Source of the DNA: Bacteroidota bacterium
Lineage (GTDB): Bacteria > Bacteroidota > Rhodothermia > Rhodothermales > Bin80
Assembly (NCBI GenBank): GCA_026709335.1
Contig: JAPOTE010000006.1
Coordinates: forward strand, 1 to 64,000
Direction: 5' to 3'
DNA length: 64,000 nucleotides
Shown here: in pieces, positions 16,622 to 26,121 of the stretch
Layout: each line of letters begins with the position of its first letter
Numbering within the stretch: the stretch's first letter is position 1
Made by a program: the position numbers and the translations under genes
The notes under the pieces: model-generated
Database searches by the model: none
The model's input: the letters and a program-made list of their open reading frames with translations, nothing else
Told to the model about the DNA's origin: nothing

Positions 16622-17159
16622 AGTCCATATAATTATGGGAATTACGGGGAATTATACGTGAGGCTGCAACTCGGTCTCGGAAGCGGCAGTGAGACTCAGG
16701 AGCCCGCAAGATTTCTTTTTTTAATTTAATTAACGTATCAAATCGGGGGCACTCCGAGCAACATTCACATGCAACTTCTCGAGAAACCTAGGCCCATAGG
16801 TTTTATTTGGATCGAAATAAACTGAATATTGCACCAGTGAACCTGAACACTCAATTCACCTGAACTGGAAAGTCTTCACTATGGATTTAGAACCAAGGCA
16901 AAAGTGGAATGCACAACGTTGAATCGATAACAAAACCGATTTTCTTATTTTGTAGCAGGCACCATGCTTGGTTGCGTCAAATAGCGGCAAGCTGTTATGC
17001 AGGATTCCTGACTTTTTTTCTGTTCATGAATTTCATCTGTACCTACTGGATTACTCTTATTCACTCTTTAGAAGCAGTGAATAGTATTGAGTTTGCAAAC
17101 TATCCAAATTATTCGCCTCTCCTTCAATCCACTCAAACCCCAAACTATTTCAAAGCTAC
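16622..17159. other. 538-bp intergenic region before the giant repeat protein
   Basis: The region is AT-rich and holds no convincing gene. A weak hairpin, GTCTC (16674-16678) with GAGAC (16691-16695), is followed 18 bases later by a T-rich run around 16713-16722; it could be a poor terminator for ypdA. A 103-codon frame at 16909-17220 overlaps the next gene start and shows no family features. Long upstream space suggests that the next gene has its own regulated promoter. Confidence 0.5.
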
Positions 17160-20100
17160 ATGCTTAAGCCCATACACATTCATTCAAATCCATCAGGAAG
17201 AAATGACTTTGCTGGATTAAAACGTCGATTTTCTTCCTTACTGACCCTATTGGCTCTTTTCATATCTGCCGTGATTCCGTTAGCAGATGCTGCACCCTCT
17301 GTAATCGCAGATGCCAACATATTTCCTGAATCTGCAAAAAAGCTCATGAGCCATAGCTTAGTGGATACCACTAGCATTAAATCCGAAAAGCAGCTTCGCA
17401 GATTCAATCTTTCTGTAAACAGAACCGCCCTATCCGAAAGTGAAGGGGCGGCTTCAATCACGGTAACTGCTGACCTTGATGGAGGGGCAACATTCTCTAC
17501 AATTCAAACGCTTACCATCAACGTAAGTGGCTCTGGTATTGCCTCCGCAGTAGATTTTACACCTGTTCCCAGCTTCGAAATTACCGTCCCTGCAAACGCG
17601 AACAGTGGATCGGCATCTTTTACCCTTACACCTGAAAATGACAATGTGCATGAGACATCAGAAACGGTAACGATCTCCAGTACAAGTTCCTTAGTTAGTG
17701 GGACAGCCTCCATTTTGATCCTAGATGACGACCCTGCACCAAGAGGAATCAGTCTCGGTTTTGGTGGCCCCCTGTTTGGCGCTCAAGAGGATGGAGGATC
17801 ACAAACATTCACGGTCAGGGCTACAGTGAATGGACGTACTACCTTTGGAACTACTCAGTCTATTCCTGTCTCAGTTCAGGGTACACTTGCACCCGGCGTG
17901 GTTGGTTTTGGTGCTGTACCTGACTTTAGCATTGAAATCCCTGCCGGTAAACAATCTGGAAGTGCAGATTTTAGCATCACACCTGTGGATAATTCTATAG
18001 ATGAATCCGATGAGACGATTACGATCAGCAGTTCCAATCCTCTAGTCGTCAATTCCCCCACATTTCTCGTGCAAGATGACGATGATCCGCCCCGCGGAAT
18101 TAATCTACGCGCCAGTAGTGGAGCAGTCTATGAAGACGGTGGAACGCAGAAAATTGAGGTCATCCTGGAAATATTCGGATCTACAACCTACGCCACAGAC
18201 CAAGTGATTCCAATTACGGTTTCGGGAACTGGTGCTCCCGGAGTTGTTGGCTTTGCACCTGTTGCAGGTCTCAACATCACACTTCCCGCAGGAGCATCCA
18301 ATGCAAGTTCGACGTTTTCAATCTTTCCTATAAACAATCAACTTGACGAGAGGAATGAAACAATTACCATATCCAGCTCCGCCCCCCAAGTCACCGGACC
18401 AGCTACCATCAACCTTGAAGATGATGATGCCCCGCCCGGGAACATTAGATTTTCTGCTGCCCCAACTGTGATTGGAGAAGAGGATGGACCTACTTCTGTC
18501 ATCGTGACAGCAACAATTGGGACAGAATCAACTTTCGGTGAATCTACATCCATCCTCATGACAGTGACAGGGTCCGGGAATTCCAATGTAGTTGATTTTT
18601 CATCTGTATCCAGCTTCTCCGTTATCTTCGCTCGCGGCGAAACTATCGGAGAAGGTACAGTGATTATTGAGCCCATTAACGATGACTTGGTCACTGAAGA
18701 TGAAACCATTACTCTTTCGAGTAGCGATCCATCCGTGATTGGGTTCGCCGTAATCACGTTGTTAAATGATGATTCTCCACCATCCGTTGAGTTGAGTGCT
18801 ACTCCAGTTTCTATTTCAGAAAACGATGGTGCCACAACCGTAACCGTCACGGCATCCCTTGAAAATTCCTCAGAGTCTTCGGACGATCTGATTATTCCTA
18901 TTTCTGTATCTGGATCCGGTATAGAAGAAGCAGTTGACTTTGTCCCCGTAGCCGATTTTGATCTGACCCTGGAGGCAGGCAGAATGACGGGTTCTGCCTC
19001 CTTTATTCTCTCTCCGATAAATGATAACTACGACGAAGCTGATGAAGTCATTACCCTAGCAAGTTCACAGGCGTTCGTGATCAACTCCCCAACGATTGAC
19101 CTACTGGATGACGATGAAACACCGACTTTGAGCCTGACAGCAGCCCCGAATTTAATTGGTGAAGAAGATGGTGCAACAGAGATTGTCGTGACTGCAACGA
19201 TAAACGAATCAGTCCAATTTAGCACTGCACAAGTTTTCCCAATCACAGTTACTGGATCTGGCATAGAAGAAGCAGTTGATTTTATCTCCGTGGACGACTT
19301 CAATCTCACAGTTTCAGCAGGCAGTTCAAGTGGTAGCGCCAATTTTATCCTCACGCCAGTAAATGACATCGAAAATGAGATCGATGAACTCCTGACCATT
19401 CAAAGTACCAGCATTCTCATCACTAAAGATGCAACTGTTTCAATCATTGACGATGATGATCCCGCAGAGATCCAGCTTTCTCTGAAGCCTGATGTTGCCC
19501 ATGAAGAACGCGGTGTGCAAACAATCATGGTTACTGGCACGATCATCAATGGCAGTCCCTTTCCCCACAATCACACTGTTCCTCTTTCAATTCGCGGAAG
19601 CGGCGAATTAACTGCCGTTGATTTTGAACCTATCCCGGATGGTGCACTCCGGTTTACACGAGGTGTTCTTGAAGTCTCCACAACCTTTGAAATCACGCCA
19701 ATTGATGATCTCGAGTTTGAATTGGATGAAACGATTACAATATCCAGCACGGATGAGCATGTCAATGCACCGGTTAACTTACGCCTTATCAACGACGATA
19801 TTAAACCTGATGGAGTGATTTTCACTGCCTCTCCAAACAAAATACGAGAAGATGCAGGAGCCACAAAAGTTACCGTATCTGCTACTGTACAGGGAACAAC
19901 TCGATACACAACCAACCAAGAAATTGACTTAACCATCACTGCGGACAGTGATCCAACCGCCGTTAGATTCCAGCAAGTTCAAGGAGTTTCACTAACAATT
20001 CCCGCCGGCACCTCCAAGGGGAGCGTTGAATTTGAGATTTTACCCAAAAACAATACCTCGCACCAACCCAATGGGATAGTTCACATTGGTAGCACCAGTC

Positions 20101-22541
20101 CTCTGTTGTTGGAGACTGCCCAAATCATCCTGGAGAATGATGATGCCCCTCCAACAGGCATCGCTCTCAAAGTTACGCCTTCATCAATTTCAGAAGGCGA
20201 CGGTACAATTCCACTTACGATTGAAGCATTGGTGCAAGGCGGAACTACATTCATTACAGAGAATGTACTGACGGTTTCAACTCGAAGCTCAGGGGAACCC
20301 TCTGCGGTCGACTTTACCCCCATACCAGATTTTCAACTCAAAATTCCGGCCCAATCATTGAGTGCAACTACTGTGATCGAACTAATTCCCGAAAATGATC
20401 TTCTGGATGAGCAGGATGAAATCGTGACCTTCAGTGCTCCCCTCGTTTCCGAATCTGCTACCCTAACGATCGTTGACGATGATGCAGAGCCTGAGGGAAT
20501 TAATATTTCCTTGAATCCAACTGAGATTGCTGAAGATGCCGGAGAAACTAAAATTTCTGTAATGGCTCATGTCAATGGGAGTACCCGATACGCCACAGAC
20601 AAATTACTGAATCTAACAGTAACAGGCTCAGGTATACCACATGTAGTTCGCTATACGCTCACTGCCCCAACAACAATTATGCTCCCGGCAGGCCATGAAC
20701 TCGTTTCTACCACAATCACTGTATCTCCCGAAGACAACCTTCTCGATGAAGGAGATGAAATCCTAACCATTACTGCCAGTGATGATCAAGTCAGATCCAG
20801 TGCTGAGCTCACCCTCATAGATGATGATGCCGAGCCGTCAGGATTTGTGCTTTCGGTGACACCTGAGATCGTTGTTGAAGGGGCTGGGGCTACGACCGTA
20901 GATGTAACGGCAACGATTATAGGTGATTCAAGATATGCTAGTTCACAAACGCTGAATATTTCAGTATCTGAAGGAACGAATGGGGGTGTCGGCTTTGAAA
21001 GTGTACCTGACTTCACCATTGAAGTGCCTGCCGGTGGAGACGCCGCTACCAACAGTTTTATTCTGACTCCGTTTCAGAATAGAATTCGTGAAACAGATGC
21101 AATTATAGTCATTACTGCTCTTCATAGAGGAGTGACTTCCCGTGCGACGATTCTTCTTCAGGATGATGATCAATCTACCGAACGAATAGCAGACGTAAAT
21201 GCGGTTCTAATACCCGAAGCAACCAGAGCTATCATCGCCAGCACTGTTAGAGTAATCAGTGAGCGTACTCAAGCCTTCGGGAATGATTTATCCCTCCAGA
21301 AGACGGACTTGGCAAATGGATTATCCAGAATTGCTTCGAGATTGCAAAATAATCACGCATATAGAAATCCATTGCAATCTGTACAAATTCCCTCACTTCG
21401 GAATGCCACACTGACTACCGGGCTAACAGAACGCATTACCATTTGGGGGCATGCGGATTACCGCGCACTCTCCGGCAATGATGATGATTATCCACTTAAC
21501 TACGATGGCGGAATGGGTGCCATCCATCTGGGAGTGGATATGTTTTTCGATAAATTTCTGGTGGGTGTGTCGGTCGCACAGTTTGGGGGTGATTTCGATT
21601 ACGAACATCATGGAGGAACAAATGGATTGACTTTGATGACTCCGATTGACGGGATCTATCAGATCAACACTCGCACATTAACTCCATACGTCGTCTGGTC
21701 GTCGAATTCACTATCCAAAATTTGGGCGATGGGAAGTCTCGGATTGGGGGATGTGGTAGTTTCTGATCCTGAAACAAACCCCGAAGAAAGTAACACCTCC
21801 ATGATCTCTTATGCAACGGGGATTGATCTGAAACTGATCAAAGCGCCTCATGATTTTTCTCTGACAGTAAAAGGTGCTGCCTGGGGAGGACAAATGAACC
21901 TAGATGAAAATGGTGCCCGCATTAATGAGCTTGATGTAGGCGTGTATCGCTTTCAAGTCTCGCTTGAAGGAGCTTATCAAATTCGTATGGCAAGCCAGGG
22001 CATGTTTCAGCCATTTATTGAGACTGGCCTGCGCGGGGATCTTGGGGATGGACAAACGGGGACTGGCCTGGAAATGGGAGGCGGTGTTAGGCTCTTTCTA
22101 CCCTCTGTTGGCCTTCGGATGGCAGGCCATGGACATGTACTGGTTCTACACGGAGGAGATATCAATGAGTGGGGATTTGGCGGAATGGTACGTTTTGCGC
22201 CCGGCGGTAATTCTGGACCAGCCCTGGAGTTACGATCAATGACTGGCGATCAGTTTCAATATGGCCAGCGAGTCTGGCATGAAGCCAAATGGCTCGGTCA
22301 AGAAAAGCACAGAGTTATGAATACCCGACTTCAGTCACGGATGAGCTATGGATTTACCACCACTGCTGGAACAGTGTCACCATATACTGGATTTGATCTC
22401 GGTCAAGGTATCATCACACAAGTAGGAGCGGAATATCGTATTCTTGGACGACTAAGCATTCAAATGGAAACAATTTATCCCATCGAACCTCACACATATG
22501 GAAGTTCACCCGCTGTTCGATACTCCATGATCTTGAAATAA
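17160..22541 (+). CDS. Giant Calx-beta repeat protein with C-terminal autotransporter-like beta barrel
   Basis: The 1793-residue protein has an extended N-terminal region and a signal peptide (about residues 20-45, core RRFSSLLTLLALFISAV, cleavage after ADA). Eleven tandem Calx-beta-like domains of 113-116 residues follow (about 82-1345), each ending in an acidic DDD/DDDDPP-type strand and containing a D/NE-T-ITISS motif. Calx-beta folds bind Ca2+ at the acidic loops and are used in adhesion. A helical linker (about 1350-1410) leads to a C-terminal domain from about 1424 (ITIWGHADYRALSG) rich in alternating beta strands, ending YSMILK. This resembles an autotransporter barrel. It is probably a surface adhesin exported through its own barrel; function inferred. 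It ends without Phe or Trp, which is unusual for a barrel signal. Confidence 0.85.
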   Translation: MLKPIHIHSNPSGRNDFAGLKRRFSSLLTLLALFISAVIPLADAAPSVIADANIFPESAKKLMSHSLVDTTSIKSEKQLRRFNLSVNRTALSESEGAASITVTADLDGGATFSTIQTLTINVSGSGIASAVDFTPVPSFEITVPANANSGSASFTLTPENDNVHETSETVTISSTSSLVSGTASILILDDDPAPRGISLGFGGPLFGAQEDGGSQTFTVRATVNGRTTFGTTQSIPVSVQGTLAPGVVGFGAVPDFSIEIPAGKQSGSADFSITPVDNSIDESDETITISSSNPLVVNSPTFLVQDDDDPPRGINLRASSGAVYEDGGTQKIEVILEIFGSTTYATDQVIPITVSGTGAPGVVGFAPVAGLNITLPAGASNASSTFSIFPINNQLDERNETITISSSAPQVTGPATINLEDDDAPPGNIRFSAAPTVIGEEDGPTSVIVTATIGTESTFGESTSILMTVTGSGNSNVVDFSSVSSFSVIFARGETIGEGTVIIEPINDDLVTEDETITLSSSDPSVIGFAVITLLNDDSPPSVELSATPVSISENDGATTVTVTASLENSSESSDDLIIPISVSGSGIEEAVDFVPVADFDLTLEAGRMTGSASFILSPINDNYDEADEVITLASSQAFVINSPTIDLLDDDETPTLSLTAAPNLIGEEDGATEIVVTATINESVQFSTAQVFPITVTGSGIEEAVDFISVDDFNLTVSAGSSSGSANFILTPVNDIENEIDELLTIQSTSILITKDATVSIIDDDDPAEIQLSLKPDVAHEERGVQTIMVTGTIINGSPFPHNHTVPLSIRGSGELTAVDFEPIPDGALRFTRGVLEVSTTFEITPIDDLEFELDETITISSTDEHVNAPVNLRLINDDIKPDGVIFTASPNKIREDAGATKVTVSATVQGTTRYTTNQEIDLTITADSDPTAVRFQQVQGVSLTIPAGTSKGSVEFEILPKNNTSHQPNGIVHIGSTSPLLLETAQIILENDDAPPTGIALKVTPSSISEGDGTIPLTIEALVQGGTTFITENVLTVSTRSSGEPSAVDFTPIPDFQLKIPAQSLSATTVIELIPENDLLDEQDEIVTFSAPLVSESATLTIVDDDAEPEGINISLNPTEIAEDAGETKISVMAHVNGSTRYATDKLLNLTVTGSGIPHVVRYTLTAPTTIMLPAGHELVSTTITVSPEDNLLDEGDEILTITASDDQVRSSAELTLIDDDAEPSGFVLSVTPEIVVEGAGATTVDVTATIIGDSRYASSQTLNISVSEGTNGGVGFESVPDFTIEVPAGGDAATNSFILTPFQNRIRETDAIIVITALHRGVTSRATILLQDDDQSTERIADVNAVLIPEATRAIIASTVRVISERTQAFGNDLSLQKTDLANGLSRIASRLQNNHAYRNPLQSVQIPSLRNATLTTGLTERITIWGHADYRALSGNDDDYPLNYDGGMGAIHLGVDMFFDKFLVGVSVAQFGGDFDYEHHGGTNGLTLMTPIDGIYQINTRTLTPYVVWSSNSLSKIWAMGSLGLGDVVVSDPETNPEESNTSMISYATGIDLKLIKAPHDFSLTVKGAAWGGQMNLDENGARINELDVGVYRFQVSLEGAYQIRMASQGMFQPFIETGLRGDLGDGQTGTGLEMGGGVRLFLPSVGLRMAGHGHVLVLHGGDINEWGFGGMVRFAPGGNSGPALELRSMTGDQFQYGQRVWHEAKWLGQEKHRVMNTRLQSRMSYGFTTTAGTVSPYTGFDLGQGIITQVGAEYRILGRLSIQMETIYPIEPHTYGSSPAVRYSMILK
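17403..21180 (+). repeat. Eleven tandem Calx-beta coding repeats (about 340 bp each)
   Basis: Repeat units start at residues beginning FNLSV, ISLGF, INLRA, IRFSA, SVELS, TLSLT, EIQLS, VIFTA, IALKV, INISL and FVLSV. Each ends at an acidic D/N-DD turn just before the next unit. DNA identity between units is low by eye, so the array is old and diverged rather than a recent expansion. Confidence 0.8.
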
Positions 22542-22959
22542 TCCCGAATAAAACTTTGCGCCCTTAGATCTTTATAGTTTTGTTGAATTGTTCGTGAAAC
22601 ATCCTATGATTCAGAGTGAATGCCGAAGTATTTCTATGGAAATCCCGAGCCTGCATGAGGAGTATCTGAACAATGATTTGCTTGAAACAGATCGAATTAA
22701 AAACAGCTATCTTCGTTCATTTCATATAGACCAACCGTACGGCCAAAAATCTACCCTTTGACAAATAAGTTTGGACTTCAATAGGATATCAATGATCACA
22801 AATGCACTTTCCCCGTTAACGCCTGTTTTGCTGCTGAATACAATCATTCCAATGAAATCAGGCACTCGCTGGATTCCCAAGTGAATACCGGATTCATCGC
22901 TCCAAGAATATTTTCAATGTAGATCACCCTTATCCGATTCGTAGATATTTTCTCTGAAT
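22542..22959. other. 418-bp intergenic region
   Basis: Only a short frame with no good start (about 22605-22761, ending GQKSTL) was seen, and it has no family features. No hairpin followed by a T-run is evident after the repeat-protein stop. The promoter of the transpeptidase gene is likely in the last 150 bases, but I could not identify it. Confidence 0.4.
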
Positions 22960-24702
22960 ATGTGTATTTCCCGAATCTCTAGGCCGAATGAGATGGTTCA
23001 CTATTGCACAGTAATATTAATATTTCTCACATTACTTACGTGTACTGAATCCGTCCAAGCCCAAGCGGGCCGAATCCCGGTCACCGCTGACAGCGGTATG
23101 GTCGTCTCCAGTCATTATCTGGCTTCCGAAGCCGGTATGGAAGTTCTGAAGAATGGTGGCAATGCCGTAGATGCCGCCATTGCCACGGCCTTTGCACTCG
23201 CGGTGACGCTCCCGTCTGCCGGAAATATCGGGGGAGGAGGATTTCTGGTCTACCACGGCGCAGATGGTTATGTGACCGCGTTTAATTTCAGAGAAAAAGC
23301 TCCCTTGGCTTCCTCGGAAAAAATGTTCCTCGGGTCTGATGGGCAGATCAGGGATAACTCTAATCACGAGGGGCCCCTTTCCGTTGGTGTACCGGGGACC
23401 GTTGCTGGACTCTGGCTTGCCCACCAACGCCTTGGCTCGGCAAACTGGAGAGACCTCGTTGAGCCAGCAGTTAAACTGGCACAAGAGGGATTTCCTTCCA
23501 CGCGTGCGATGCAATCATTTCTGACACGACTTGCACAGACATCTGATCCATTATATGCTGGGACCCGCCGCGCATTTCTAAAAGATGGAACAGATATTTT
23601 CCAACCTGGAGAAATCTGGAAACAACCGGACTTGGCCGCCTCGCTGATCCGCATTCGGGATCATGGACACGATGGTTTTTACTCTGGGGAGACAGCACAA
23701 CTTCTGAGCGAATTTATGCTGGAACATGACGGCCTGATTACCCTGGAAGATCTTGCCTTATATACTGCTGAAGAGGTGAATCCGATACATGGAAGTTTTG
23801 GGGACTACGAGATCTATTCAATGAGCCCGCCGAGCTCAGGAGGTGTTGCATTGATTACCATGTTAAATATCCTTGAAGCATATGATCTCGAATCCCTGGG
23901 ACATAATTCTGCTGAATACCTGCATCTACTTACCGAATCAATGCGGCGCGCGTTCGCTGACCGTGCAGAACATTTGGGAGATCCATCTTTCAATCCAAAT
24001 ATGCCAGTCAAACGGTTGACTAGCAAAGCACACGCTGATCGACTACGAAACTCCATTGATGCGGAGCGTGCATCTCGAAGTGACGCCAAGACACTCAGTG
24101 CGCTTTATCTCGCAAAAGAAAGTGAAGAGACGACTCATCTCTCCGTAGTTGATGCAGAGGGAAATGCGGTCTCGTTGACCTACACACTTGAACACAGTTA
24201 CGGATCCCAAATTGTAGCCGACGGGACTGGATTTTTGCTCAACAATGAAATGGGAGATTTTAACCCCATCCCGGGTTACACGAATTCAAATGGAACTATT
24301 GGTACCCCTCCCAACCTTATTGCTCCACAGAAACGTATGCTGAGCAGCATGACACCTACCATTGTAGCAAAGGATGGCAAACCATTTATGGTAGTGGGAA
24401 GCCCCGGAGGTCGTACGATTATCAATACCGTCCTCCAGATCATCCTGAACGTGACCACGTTTGGAATGAATATAGCCCAGGCAGTAGAAGCTCCCCGTAT
24501 CCATCACCAGTGGCTACCCGACATCACGAGTTTTGAATCATGGGGAATATCGCCCGACACAAAAACCCTCTATGAAGCCAAGGGGCATCAAGTACGCTAT
24601 AGAAGCTCACAGGGACGCGCGCATTGCATCATGATCAAAGATGGCCTATTTTATGGTGCAGCTGATTCTCGCAGCTATGATGGACAAGCCATTGGATTCT
24701 AA
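22960..24702 (+). CDS. ggt: Gamma-glutamyltranspeptidase
   Basis: Ggt cleaves the gamma-glutamyl bond of glutathione-like compounds in the periplasm, releasing or transferring glutamate. The 580-residue precursor has a signal peptide ending near VQAQA; ATG at 22993 is a shorter start option that keeps the signal. NGGNAVDAAIATAFALAV and GNIGGGGFLVY are the family N-terminal blocks. The autoprocessing nucleophile is Thr391 in ETTHLSVVD, which splits large and small chains. The small chain has SYGSQIV, NNEMGDF and SSMTPTIV with VGSPGGRTII. Length is typical. The end overlaps the downstream permease start. Confidence 0.95.
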   Translation: MCISRISRPNEMVHYCTVILIFLTLLTCTESVQAQAGRIPVTADSGMVVSSHYLASEAGMEVLKNGGNAVDAAIATAFALAVTLPSAGNIGGGGFLVYHGADGYVTAFNFREKAPLASSEKMFLGSDGQIRDNSNHEGPLSVGVPGTVAGLWLAHQRLGSANWRDLVEPAVKLAQEGFPSTRAMQSFLTRLAQTSDPLYAGTRRAFLKDGTDIFQPGEIWKQPDLAASLIRIRDHGHDGFYSGETAQLLSEFMLEHDGLITLEDLALYTAEEVNPIHGSFGDYEIYSMSPPSSGGVALITMLNILEAYDLESLGHNSAEYLHLLTESMRRAFADRAEHLGDPSFNPNMPVKRLTSKAHADRLRNSIDAERASRSDAKTLSALYLAKESEETTHLSVVDAEGNAVSLTYTLEHSYGSQIVADGTGFLLNNEMGDFNPIPGYTNSNGTIGTPPNLIAPQKRMLSSMTPTIVAKDGKPFMVVGSPGGRTIINTVLQIILNVTTFGMNIAQAVEAPRIHHQWLPDITSFESWGISPDTKTLYEAKGHQVRYRSSQGRAHCIMIKDGLFYGAADSRSYDGQAIGF

Positions 24703-26053
24703 ACCCGGGCCTACGCCCCCCAAACTCAGACGTGTCCTGACTACTTTGGACACATCTGCAATTTTGATTGGCATTACAATTGGAGCAGGCATTTTTGCTG
24801 TACCTCAGCAAATTGCGCTGAATATGACCTCATTCAGCCAGATCTTCTGGCTTTGGGCGGGTTGTAGCATATTTGCATTCATTGGCTATCTGATTTATGC
24901 TGAGCTTGGGACACGCCTACCGATCACAGGCGGAGAATACATTTACATCCACCAGGCCTTTGGCCCACTGGCCGGATTTCTTTTTGGATGGGCCCAGGTA
25001 TTTATTATCCGATCCAGCCCAATGGCAAGCCTGTCACTGGTAACCGTTGCCTATTTCGAATTTTTTGTGGATCTCCTTCCTTGGCAGGAAACTGTTTTAG
25101 CACTCTGCATCATTGCTGCTCTTTGCTACCTGAACTATTCAGGAATCCAGCATGCCAAAACCTATCAGAATTTCTCTACCATTGTCAAAGTTGCTGGCTT
25201 ACTCATCTTGATAGCTATTGGACTTATTGCATTACCTGAAAGTGAAAGTAAACTCGCAGAAACGGCGGCCAGTCAAGGTAGATTAGGGTTTACTGGCAAC
25301 ATCGCTGACTCAATTCTCCTGATTCTCTTCACCATGGTTGGATGGGAACGGCTGGGATATGCTGCCGGCGAGATGAAAAACCCCAATCGTTCACTCCCAC
25401 GCGCACTCCTGCTTGGGTTTCTCGTAATTTTCACCGTTTACATTACTGTGAATGTGGTTTACCACTCTGTGCTAGGATTGGAAGGAATTCGGGAAACAAA
25501 TCGTGTGGGAGCAGAAGTGGCTACAGTGCTTCTGGGCTCTATCGGAGCTGGCACTTTTGCAATATTGGTGATGATTTCGGCGACTGGCAGCATGAATGGA
25601 ACGATCATTGCAGCACCGAGAGTCTACTATGCCATGGCAAAAAACGGCCTCTTTTTTCGGTGGCTCAACTATGTCCATCCAAAATATCTCACTCCATCCC
25701 GTGCAATTCTACTACAGTGTGGATGGGGAGCAGTGATTTTACTCGTTCGGGGATCTTTTGAATCGATTGTAACGGGTATGGTATTCGTTATTTTGATCTT
25801 TTATGCCGTATCAACAGCTGCCTTATTCGTACTCCGACATCGTAAAACAGGGGAAGACCATGAAATTTTCAAAATACCCGGATTTCCGGTTCTCCCCGCA
25901 TTGTATCTGTTTTTGCTTCTCGGTCTCATTCTCGTTCGGGGGATATTGGATTGGCAAAACTCTCTGATTGACCTGTCATTTGTCCTTTCCGGACTTCCTG
26001 CGGCCGCATACTTTTTTTGGAAACGCCGTGCAAATATGCAAACCAGCACATAA
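24677..26053 (+). CDS. APC superfamily amino-acid permease
   Basis: The protein starts MMDKPLDSKPGPTPPKLRR (ATG 24677 or 24680), with about 12 hydrophobic segments over 458 residues. The first helix carries LIGITIGAGIFAVPQQIA, the APC substrate-site signature around an unwound GxGIF helix. YLIYAELGTRLPITGGEYIY is helix 2-3. It overlaps the ggt 3' end by 26 bp, so translation is coupled. It probably imports an amino acid, perhaps glutamate or a product of Ggt; substrate cannot be read from sequence. A TTG/ATG at 24641 gives a longer, less likely start. Confidence 0.88.
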   Translation: MMDKPLDSKPGPTPPKLRRVLTTLDTSAILIGITIGAGIFAVPQQIALNMTSFSQIFWLWAGCSIFAFIGYLIYAELGTRLPITGGEYIYIHQAFGPLAGFLFGWAQVFIIRSSPMASLSLVTVAYFEFFVDLLPWQETVLALCIIAALCYLNYSGIQHAKTYQNFSTIVKVAGLLILIAIGLIALPESESKLAETAASQGRLGFTGNIADSILLILFTMVGWERLGYAAGEMKNPNRSLPRALLLGFLVIFTVYITVNVVYHSVLGLEGIRETNRVGAEVATVLLGSIGAGTFAILVMISATGSMNGTIIAAPRVYYAMAKNGLFFRWLNYVHPKYLTPSRAILLQCGWGAVILLVRGSFESIVTGMVFVILIFYAVSTAALFVLRHRKTGEDHEIFKIPGFPVLPALYLFLLLGLILVRGILDWQNSLIDLSFVLSGLPAAAYFFWKRRANMQTST

Positions 26054-26121
26054 GCGCCCGAGATCGTTGGCTCGCAGTGACGGATTCCGTATGAATCCGA
26101 TCGAGTAGAATTCTTGGTCTA

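Noticed and set aside
16660-16725. Hairpin GTCTC/GAGAC after ypdA as a terminator
   Set aside because: The stem is short and the T-rich run is 18 bases downstream, so it does not look like a standard terminator.
16909-17220. 103-codon plus-strand frame before the giant repeat gene
   Set aside because: It overlaps the start of the 1793-codon gene, has no family features and no start context.
22592-22604. tgttcgtgaaaca resembles half of a parS site
   Set aside because: It lacks the central bases of the parS consensus and lies 14 kb from parAB, so it is not a credible parS.
22605-22761. 51-codon plus-strand frame in the gap before ggt
   Set aside because: No recognisable family; composition is neutral and no partner or start signal is visible.
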